Made by a program: the position numbers and the translations under genes. A stretch of 19,432 nucleotides of DNA from JBGTFE01 sp041747435 (GTDB taxonomy: Bacteria > Acidobacteriota > Blastocatellia > Pyrinomonadales > Pyrinomonadaceae): the NCBI GenBank assembly GCA_041747435.1, contig JBGTFE010000120.1, forward strand, positions 1-19,432, read 5' to 3'. The stretch's first letter is position 1; each line of letters starts with the position of its first letter. The notes under the pieces were generated by a model. It saw nothing but the letters and a program-made list of their open reading frames with translations. It was not told the origin of the DNA and did no database searches. Shown here piece by piece: positions 13,926 through 19,432 of the stretch.

Positions 13926-14678
13926 ATGTTACTTGAAATCAAAAACTTACATGCCGGAATTGACGGCAAAACTATTCTCAAAGGTTTGAATTTACAGATC
14001 GAAACCGGCGAAGTTCACGCGATCATGGGACCGAACGGTTCGGGAAAATCGACATTGGCGAAAGTTCTCGCCGGTCACCCGAGCTATGAAGTTACAAAAG
14101 GCGAAGTTCTTTACGAGGGCAAAAATTTGCTGGAACTCGAACCCGACGAACGCGCGAAGGAAGGCGTATTTATGGCGTTTCAATATCCGGTCGAAGTTCC
14201 GGGCGTATCGAACGCGCAGTTTTTGCGGCTTGCTTACAACGAAAAAATGAAGCATATCGGCGAAGAAGAGCTCGATCCGCTCGAATTTAACGATTATTTG
14301 AAGGAAGCGGCGAAAGTCGTCGAGATGGACAAATCGTTTTTCAATCGCTCGGTAAACGAAGGTTTTTCCGGCGGCGAGAAAAAGCGCAACGAAATCTTGC
14401 AGATGGCGGTGCTCGAACCGAAACTCGCCGTTCTTGACGAAACCGATTCGGGTTTGGACATCGACGCGCTTCGCATCGTTGCCGAAGGCGTAAATAAACT
14501 CCGAAGCGCCGATAAGGCGATAATTCTTGTTACGCATTACCAGCGTCTTTTGAATTACATCACGCCGGATTTTGTCCATGTCCTAGCGGACGGAAAGATC
14601 GTCAAGGAAGGCGGGAAGGAACTCGCCGTTGAGCTTGAAGAAAAAGGTTACGATTGGGTAAAAGCGGCAACGAAATAA
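13926..14678 (+). CDS. sufC: Fe-S cluster assembly ATPase SufC
   Basis: 250 residues, normal length. It is a soluble ABC-type ATPase that drives rearrangement of the SufBC2D scaffold. Walker A GPNGSGKST is at 35-43 with Lys41; the Q-loop is AFQYPVEVPGV with Gln86; the signature FSGGEKKRNE starts at 147; and the Walker B region LAVLDETDSGLDID has Asp171 and Glu172. VTHYQRLL is the switch region. AAGGAAG lies about 10 bases upstream of the ATG. It is followed by sufD after 4 bases. The family has no membrane domain and none is seen here. Confidence 0.97.
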   Translation: MLLEIKNLHAGIDGKTILKGLNLQIETGEVHAIMGPNGSGKSTLAKVLAGHPSYEVTKGEVLYEGKNLLELEPDERAKEGVFMAFQYPVEVPGVSNAQFLRLAYNEKMKHIGEEELDPLEFNDYLKEAAKVVEMDKSFFNRSVNEGFSGGEKKRNEILQMAVLEPKLAVLDETDSGLDIDALRIVAEGVNKLRSADKAIILVTHYQRLLNYITPDFVHVLADGKIVKEGGKELAVELEEKGYDWVKAATK

Positions 14679-14682
14679 AAAA

Positions 14683-15825
14683 ATGACGACGGAATTAGCA
14701 AAAGAAACAATTTATACAAAAGACTTTCGGCAACGGACGGAGAATTCAAATGAGCCCGAATGGCTGAAGTCTTTGCGCGAGCGGGCTTTTCGATCTTTCA
14801 CGGAAACTGGCTTTCCGACGGTAAAAAACGAAGAGTGGAAATATACGAATGTCGCGGAGCTTGCAAATTTCAAATTCCAGATTCCAGATTCCAAAAATAA
14901 AGGTCAGACGAGCGAGCTTTTAAGCGAATTTAATTACAAAAGAAGCGGGTTTACTGCGCTGAATATGGCTTTCGCCGACGTTGTTTTTCTGAAAATTCCG
15001 AAAGAAACAAGCGTCGAAAAACCGTTTGAATTTAATTTCACCGCGGATGAAAATACGGCGAATTTTCCGCATATGATCGTTGTTGCAGAAGCGGGAAGCA
15101 AAGCGACGATCATTGAAAATTACGAATCCGGCGGCGTGAGCTTTACAAATTCGGCGATCCAGATCTTTGTCGAAGACAATGCAAATCTAACTCATTATCG
15201 CGTGCAAAAGGAAGCCAGCGAAGCGTTTCATATCGGTACGACTGAAGTCACATTGAATCGCGGAAGCTTTTACAATTCGACAAATATCAATCTTGGCGCA
15301 AAGCTTTCGCGCCACGATATCGATCTGAAATTTGCGGCGGAAGGCGGCGAAGCTTTTGTTGACGGGCTTTATATGCTCGGCGAGCAGCAGCACCACGACA
15401 CGCATTCGGTGATCGACCATACGGTTCCGAACTGTACGTCGCATCAAGCGTATAAAGGTATTGTGGACGGAAAAGCGCGCGCGGTTTTTAACGGGAAAGT
15501 CTTCGTTCGCGAAAACGCGCACGGCACGGACGCGCAGCAATCTAACAAAAACCTGCTATTATCTAACGATGCGCGCGTAGACACAAAACCGCAGCTCGAG
15601 ATCTATAACGACGACGTAAAGTGCGCTCACGGCGCAACCGTCGGGCAATTGGAAGAAGAAGAGCTGTTTTATCTTTTGAGCCGCGGCTTGCACGAAAGCC
15701 TCGCGCGAAATCTTTTAACTTATGGATTTGCCGAGGAAATTATCAATAAGATCGGCATAGAATCGATCAAAAAACATCTGGACGAAGCGGTTTTGAGTCG
15801 TCTGAACGCGAATTTGGAGGCGTAA
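14683..15825 (+). CDS. sufD: Fe-S cluster assembly protein SufD
   Basis: 380 residues. SufD pairs with SufB and SufC to form the cluster scaffold and is tied to iron entry. The N-terminal helical part includes EEWKYTNVAELANFKFQIPD (about 49-68). The beta-helix core and the C-terminal conserved block HGTDAQQSNKNLLLS, KPQLEIYNDDVKCAHGATVG and EEEELFYLLSRGL are diagnostic. Cys314-x-His316 matches Cys358-x-His360 of E. coli SufD, where His360 is needed for cluster assembly with SufB. A 7-base tandem ATTCCAG (14874-14893, almost three copies) lies in the linker after the N-terminal part. The next small gene starts 6 bases after the stop. Confidence 0.96.
   Translation: MTTELAKETIYTKDFRQRTENSNEPEWLKSLRERAFRSFTETGFPTVKNEEWKYTNVAELANFKFQIPDSKNKGQTSELLSEFNYKRSGFTALNMAFADVVFLKIPKETSVEKPFEFNFTADENTANFPHMIVVAEAGSKATIIENYESGGVSFTNSAIQIFVEDNANLTHYRVQKEASEAFHIGTTEVTLNRGSFYNSTNINLGAKLSRHDIDLKFAAEGGEAFVDGLYMLGEQQHHDTHSVIDHTVPNCTSHQAYKGIVDGKARAVFNGKVFVRENAHGTDAQQSNKNLLLSNDARVDTKPQLEIYNDDVKCAHGATVGQLEEEELFYLLSRGLHESLARNLLTYGFAEEIINKIGIESIKKHLDEAVLSRLNANLEA
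14874..14893. repeat. 7-bp tandem repeat (ATTCCAG, ~2.9 copies) within sufD
   Basis: ATTCCAG occurs at 14874-14880 and 14881-14887, with ATTCCA at 14888-14893. It encodes part of a linker in SufD. Gain or loss of one 7-base unit would shift the frame. Confidence 0.6.
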
Positions 15826-15831
15826 TAATAA

Positions 15832-16026
15832 ATGAGAGTCAGAACAAACATAATTATCGAAGAAAGTATATTGGCAAAGATCGACGCGCTCGCCGGCGAA
15901 CGGATAAAACGCGCGGCAACGATCGAAAAGGCTTTGCTGGAATTTATCGCACGCGAAGAAAAGAAAGCACCGAAAGTTGTTGAAGAAGAAATTTCAGACA
16001 AAAAAGTCGCCGGGCGAAGAAGATAG
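15832..16026 (+). CDS. Ribbon-helix-helix (CopG/VapB-like) small protein
   Basis: 64 residues. MRVRTNIIIEESILAKIDAL (1-20) gives the N-terminal strand and first helix, and KRAATIEKALLEFIAREEKK (26-45) the turn and second helix of a ribbon-helix-helix DNA-binding protein. The last 20 residues are charged and probably flexible, as in antitoxins that wrap a toxin. The typical role is autorepression of a toxin-antitoxin operon. No VapC-like PIN gene follows; the next gene is DUF4160, so the true partner is uncertain. It starts 6 bases after sufD and is on the same strand as all suf genes. Confidence 0.8.
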   Translation: MRVRTNIIIEESILAKIDALAGERIKRAATIEKALLEFIAREEKKAPKVVEEEISDKKVAGRRR

Positions 16027-16065
16027 GCGCGTGCGATTCGTATCTTTGAATGTGGAGGCGTAAAA

Positions 16066-16335
16066 ATGCCTGTTATTTCGATGTTCTACGGCGTGATCGT
16101 AATGATGTATTACTTCGATAATCGAAGACATCACGAGCCGCACATTCACGTTCAATATGGCGAAGAAGAAGCGGTCATTTCAATTCCGGAGGGCAATGTG
16201 CTTGAAGGTTCGATAAGGACAAATAAATTGAAACTAGTGCTGGCGTGGATGGAAATTCATCAGGAAGAGTTAATGGCGGATTGGAATTTAGCGGCAAACG
16301 GTCAGCCGATTTTCAAAATCGAACCATTGAAATAA
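16066..16335 (+). CDS. DUF4160 domain protein
   Basis: 89 residues with GGAGG about 8 bases before the ATG. The protein matches DUF4160: MPVISMFYGVIVMMYYFDNR (1-20), then HHEPHIHVQYGEEEAVISI with three conserved His, and LKLVLAWMEIHQEELMADW. The family is small, soluble, and often next to DUF2442, as here (3 bases downstream). The pair is widely suspected of being a toxin-antitoxin-like module, but I know of no settled biochemical activity. The clustered His residues could bind metal. It lies between sufD and sufS. Confidence 0.85.
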   Translation: MPVISMFYGVIVMMYYFDNRRHHEPHIHVQYGEEEAVISIPEGNVLEGSIRTNKLKLVLAWMEIHQEELMADWNLAANGQPIFKIEPLK

Positions 16336-16337
16336 TT

Positions 16338-16580
16338 ATGAAAAAGGTTATCAACGCTAAAGCTGAAAATGATTTTTCGCTGCTTCTTGAATTTAACGAC
16401 GGAAAAGTCAAGCGTTTTGACGCAAAGCCATATCTCGACTATGAAGTCTTCAAACCGTTAAAAGATTTGAATTACTTTAAGCGCATAAAGATCGCCTTCG
16501 GCACCGTGCAATGGATGGACGAGCAAGACATCAGCCCAGAAACTTTGTATTTGGAAGGGGAGGATATTCATAGAAACTGA
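16338..16580 (+). CDS. DUF2442 domain protein
   Basis: 80 residues from the ATG at 16338, three bases after the DUF4160 stop; an upstream ATG at 16245 lies inside that gene and adds no family sequence. DUF2442 features: KKVINAKAENDFSLLLEFND (2-21), then a strand-rich middle with FDAKPYLDYEVFKPLKD, and FGTVQWMDEQDISPETLYLE near the end. A small beta-rich protein, likely the partner of DUF4160 (antitoxin-like or DNA-binding role suspected, not proven). Its TGA stop overlaps the sufS ATG (TGATG), so SufS translation depends in part on translation of this gene. Confidence 0.85.
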   Translation: MKKVINAKAENDFSLLLEFNDGKVKRFDAKPYLDYEVFKPLKDLNYFKRIKIAFGTVQWMDEQDISPETLYLEGEDIHRN

Positions 16581-17821
16581 TGACGGCAGTAAAGGAAATG
16601 AGCAATTTTGAGGTTGAAAAAATTCGCGGGGATTTTCCGGTTTTGCAAAGCACTGTGAACGGAAAGCCTTTACGTTATTTGGACAACGCGGCTTCGTCGC
16701 AAGTGCCAAATCTCGTTATCGAGCGCGGCTCAAAGTATTTGCAGGAAGAACATTCGAATGTTCATCGCGGCGTGCATTATCTTTCGCAAAAGGCGACAAG
16801 CGCTTATGAAGCGGCGCGTGAAAAGGTAAAAAGATTTATCAACGCGGGCGAGGCGAAGGAATGTATTTTTGTGCGCGGGACGACCGAAGGCGTCAATCTC
16901 GTGATGCACGGCTACGGTAGGAAATTTGTCGGCGCGGGCGACGAAATTATCGTTAGCGGAATGGAGCATCATTCGAATATCGTGCCGTGGCAGATGCTTG
17001 CCGAAGAAAAAAACGCGAAACTGCGCGTAATTCCGTTGAACGAAAAAGGCGAGCTTATCATCGATGAATACGACAATCTTTTTAACGAGCGAACAAAGAT
17101 CGTCGCCGTCGCGCATGTTTCAAACGCTCTCGGAACGGTCAATCGGGTAAAGGAAATGATCGCCACGGCGCATAAATTCGGCGTTCCGGTTTTGGTTGAC
17201 GGCGCGCAGGCTGTTCCGCATTTTCGCGTTGACGTGCAGGACTTGAACGCCGACTTTTACACGTTTTCCGGTCACAAAATGTTTGCGCCGACGGGCAGCG
17301 GCGTTGTTTACGGCAAAAAGGAATTGCTGGAGAAAATGAACCCGTTTCAAGGCGGCGGCTCGATGATCCGCACGGTGACTTTTGAAAAAACGACCTATGC
17401 CGGAATTCCCGAAAAATTCGAAGCCGGAACGCCCGCGATCGCCGCCAGCATCGGACTTGGCGCTTCGATCGATTATCTGAATTCGATCGATCTCGACGCG
17501 GCTTTTGCGCACGAAAACGAAATTCTTGAATACGCGACCGAAAAACTCTCGGCAATCGAAGGCGTAAAGATCATCGGCACGGCAAAAGAAAAAGCTTCGG
17601 TTTTATCGTTCACGATCGAAGGCGTTCACCCGCACGACATCGGCACAATTCTCGACCAGCAGGGAATCGCCGTTCGCGCCGGACATCATTGCGCGCAGCC
17701 CGTTATGCAGTTTTTTCAAGTTCCCGCGACCGCTCGTGCTTCGTTCGCTTTTTACAATACGAAGGAAGAAGTTGACGCGCTTGCAGACGCTGTTCAAAAG
17801 GTTATCGAGGTGTTTGCGTAA
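16580..17821 (+). CDS. sufS: Cysteine desulfurase SufS (class V aminotransferase fold)
   Basis: 413 residues, PLP-dependent. It removes sulfur from L-cysteine to give alanine and a Cys-bound persulfide. The PLP Lys is Lys233 in TFSGHKMFAPTGSG, His-rich EHHSNIVPW stacks and orients the cofactor, and the persulfide Cys is Cys371 in RAGHHCAQPVM, the RxGHHCA form of group II desulfurases that need a SufE or SufU partner. The start overlaps the DUF2442 stop; an alternative ATG lies at 16598. It is followed by sufU after one base, which fixes the partner as SufU. Cytoplasmic. Confidence 0.96.
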   Translation: MTAVKEMSNFEVEKIRGDFPVLQSTVNGKPLRYLDNAASSQVPNLVIERGSKYLQEEHSNVHRGVHYLSQKATSAYEAAREKVKRFINAGEAKECIFVRGTTEGVNLVMHGYGRKFVGAGDEIIVSGMEHHSNIVPWQMLAEEKNAKLRVIPLNEKGELIIDEYDNLFNERTKIVAVAHVSNALGTVNRVKEMIATAHKFGVPVLVDGAQAVPHFRVDVQDLNADFYTFSGHKMFAPTGSGVVYGKKELLEKMNPFQGGGSMIRTVTFEKTTYAGIPEKFEAGTPAIAASIGLGASIDYLNSIDLDAAFAHENEILEYATEKLSAIEGVKIIGTAKEKASVLSFTIEGVHPHDIGTILDQQGIAVRAGHHCAQPVMQFFQVPATARASFAFYNTKEEVDALADAVQKVIEVFA

Positions 17822-17822
17822 A

Positions 17823-18272
17823 ATGTCCGAATTAAGCGATCTCTATCAGGAGGTTATCCTTGATCACAACAAAAATCCGCGAAATTTTCGCGCGATCGAA
17901 AACGCGGATAAATACGCCGAAGGACATAATCCACTTTGCGGCGACAAGCTCGACCTTTATCTTTCGATGGACAATGATCGCGTTGCAGACGTCGCTTTTC
18001 AGGGCTCGGGCTGCGCTATTTCGAAGGCTTCAGCGTCGATGATGACGCAGGTCGTAAAAGGAAAAACGCGCGAAGAAGCCGAAATTTTGTTTGACGAATT
18101 TCATCGAATGGTGACCGGCAAGCTTGATATCGAGACGGACGAAAATCGTCTTGGAAAGCTCAAGATCTTCGCCGGCGTTTTGGAATTTCCCGCGCGCGTC
18201 AAATGCGCCTCGCTTTCGTGGCACACGCTTCATGCCGCGCTCAACAATGAAGATTTGGTTTCAACCGAATAA
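17823..18272 (+). CDS. sufU: Zinc-dependent sulfurtransferase SufU
   Basis: 149 residues from the ATG at 17823, one base after the sufS stop. SufU accepts the persulfide from SufS and passes it to the SufBCD scaffold. Zn/transfer residues: Cys39 and Asp41 in NPLCGDKLD, Cys64 in GSGCAISKAS and Cys128 in RVKCASLSW, matching Cys41, Asp43, Cys66 and Cys128 of B. subtilis SufU. The insertion between the GSGC and VKCA blocks distinguishes SufU from IscU. A SufE-type protein is not needed. The gene ends the suf block; a palindromic repeat follows at 18285. Confidence 0.95.
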   Translation: MSELSDLYQEVILDHNKNPRNFRAIENADKYAEGHNPLCGDKLDLYLSMDNDRVADVAFQGSGCAISKASASMMTQVVKGKTREEAEILFDEFHRMVTGKLDIETDENRLGKLKIFAGVLEFPARVKCASLSWHTLHAALNNEDLVSTE

Positions 18273-18284
18273 GAGAAAAATTCG

Positions 18285-18350
18285 AACAGGGATAGACAGG
18301 ATGGACAGGGATGAAAGAAAATTATCCAGTATATCCCGTGCATCCCTGTT
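18285..18350. repeat. 66-bp palindromic repeat between sufU and the menC-like gene
   Basis: AACAGGGAT (18285-18293) and ATCCCTGTT (18342-18350) are exact reverse complements; further inward the arms continue to match imperfectly as a series of ACAGGGAT/ACAGGAT-like units (AGACAGGATGGACAGGGAT at 18294-18312). It fills nearly all of the 86-base gap. It could form a long imperfect hairpin and separate suf expression from the next gene, but no T-run follows. Confidence 0.75.
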
Positions 18351-18358
18351 AATGTTTT

Positions 18359-19432
18359 ATGAAAATAAGATCGATCGAGCTTATCGAAATAAATCTTCCG
18401 CTCGTGGCGTTTTTTGAAACGAGTTTTGGCAGAACTTATGAGCGCAGAATTATTTTGACGCGCGTGGAAGACAGCGACGGCGCCGAAGGCTGGGGCGAAT
18501 GCACGGCGGGCGAAACGCCTTCTTATTCGGAAGAATGGACGGAAAGCTGTTGGGCGGTGATGAACGAGATTCTCGCGCCGATGGTGATCGGAAAAGAATT
18601 TGAACGCGCCGCAAATGTCTGGGATTTAATGACAAAAGTGCGCGGCAATCGGATGGCGAAAGCGGCAATCGAAACGGCGGTTTGGGATCTGGAAGCAAAG
18701 AAACTAAATGTGCCTTTGTGGAAACATCTCGGCGGTGTGAATCAGGAAATTCAATGCGGCGTTTCCATCGGCATACAAGATTCGGTCGAACAGCTTCTCG
18801 AAAAAATTCAGATCGAACTCGACGCGGGTTATCAGCGCATAAAAATAAAAATCGCGCCGCATTGGGATTACGAAGTCATTAAAAAAGTGCGCGAAACATT
18901 CGGCGATATTCCGCTGATGGGCGATGCGAATTCGGCTTATACTTTGGATGATATTGACAAATTAAAAAGTTTCGACGAATTCGATCTGATGATGCTCGAA
19001 CAGCCGCTTCCGTTTGACGACATTATTGACCACGCGAAATTACAGCGCGAAATCAAAACACCGATTTGTCTTGACGAGCCGATCAAATCGCCTGACGACG
19101 CACGGAAAGCGATTGAACTCGAATCCGGCAAAATAATAAATTTAAAAAACGGTCGCGTCGGCGGACATTCCGAATCGAAACGCATCGAAAAAATCTGCCG
19201 CGAAAACTCGATTCCCGTCTGGTGCGGCGGAATGCTCGAATCGGGAATCGGACGCGCGCACAACATTGCGATGTCAACGCTCGCGGGCTATACGATGCCC
19301 GGCGACGTTTCCGCCTCGAAAAGATATTGGGCGGAAGACATCATCGAACCGGAAGTTTCTATCACGGAAAAAGGTACAATAATCGTGCCCGAAAAACCCG
19401 GCATAGGTTTTAAGGTAAAGCACGATACGATT
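18359..19432 (+). CDS. menC: o-Succinylbenzoate synthase / N-acylamino-acid racemase type enolase (3' end outside window)
   Basis: 358 codons are open to the right edge with no stop. The ATG at 18359 begins MKIRSIELIEINLPLV. It is an enolase-superfamily, muconate-lactonising-like barrel: Lys162-x-Lys164 in RIKIKI, metal ligands Asp189 in GDANSAY, Glu214 in LEQPL and Asp239 in LDEPI, and Lys263 in NLKNGRVGG. These sites closely follow the numbering of the Amycolatopsis OSBS/racemase enzyme (Lys163, Asp189, Glu214, Asp239, Lys263). PVWCGGMLESGIGRAHN (near 19216-19266) is a hallmark of the bifunctional OSBS/NSAR subgroup. It dehydrates SHCHC to o-succinylbenzoate in menaquinone synthesis, or racemises N-acyl amino acids. 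No other men gene is visible, so the role is open. It lies 86 bases after sufU. Confidence 0.9.
   Translation, partial: MKIRSIELIEINLPLVAFFETSFGRTYERRIILTRVEDSDGAEGWGECTAGETPSYSEEWTESCWAVMNEILAPMVIGKEFERAANVWDLMTKVRGNRMAKAAIETAVWDLEAKKLNVPLWKHLGGVNQEIQCGVSIGIQDSVEQLLEKIQIELDAGYQRIKIKIAPHWDYEVIKKVRETFGDIPLMGDANSAYTLDDIDKLKSFDEFDLMMLEQPLPFDDIIDHAKLQREIKTPICLDEPIKSPDDARKAIELESGKIINLKNGRVGGHSESKRIEKICRENSIPVWCGGMLESGIGRAHNIAMSTLAGYTMPGDVSASKRYWAEDIIEPEVSITEKGTIIVPEKPGIGFKVKHDTI

Noticed and set aside
1..19432. tRNA, rRNA, CRISPR array, insertion sequence with transposase, prophage genes
   Set aside because: No cloverleaf with conserved arms, rRNA-like block, spaced direct repeats, transposase motif or phage structural gene was recognised by reading both strands; this was by eye, not by a covariance or profile search.

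Overview
The window looks like a chromosomal fragment of an Acidobacteriota member, most likely class Blastocatellia (Pyrinomonadaceae-like). This is an inference from gene families, not from a marker gene. Supporting signs are an ECF sigma factor of the Acidobacteria/Planctomycetes type overlapping a receptor-like Ser/Thr kinase with TolB-like and TPR domains, a sufBCDSU operon led by an Rrf2 regulator, mid-range G+C by eye, and several imperfect palindromic repeats. Both ends cut genes: an M1 metallopeptidase on the left and a MenC/N-acylamino-acid racemase-type enolase on the right.

Layout: 3-1784 (+) is the C-terminal part of an M1 peptidase carrying two different palindromic repeats in frame. 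1830-2309 (-) is a small two-helix membrane protein with a coiled coil. 2573-5687 (+) is the sigma factor and receptor kinase pair, overlapping by 11 bases. 5668-9203 (-) is a three-gene block, in transcription order an animal-type haem peroxidase, a 136-residue unrecognised acidic/Gly-rich protein, and a protein matching the lyase and kinase parts of class III lanthipeptide synthetases (LanKC) but ending where the cyclase domain would begin. 9204-9648 has no gene and probably holds the two divergent promoters. 9649 to the end (+) is an almost gapless run of sixteen genes: Rrf2 regulator, sufB, a small unknown, a HicB-like antitoxin, MntA, HepT, RidA, a PhzF-family isomerase, sufC, sufD, a ribbon-helix-helix protein, DUF4160, DUF2442, sufS, sufU and the menC-like gene.

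How they work together: SufS takes sulfur from cysteine, SufU relays it, SufBCD assembles Fe-S clusters, and the Rrf2 protein (three Cys in the cluster-binding region) probably senses cluster supply. The operon is interrupted at two places, sufB/sufC and sufD/sufS, by small toxin-antitoxin-like genes with coupled starts, so they probably share the suf transcript. RidA and the PhzF protein also sit in the sufB/sufC gap.

The best candidate for an undescribed system is the block at 5668-9203: a possible RiPP (or protein-modifying) locus in which a cyclase-less LanKC phosphorylates and eliminates Ser/Thr of the 136-residue protein and a cytoplasmic haem peroxidase oxidises it. The domain assignments are well supported; the joint function is inference.
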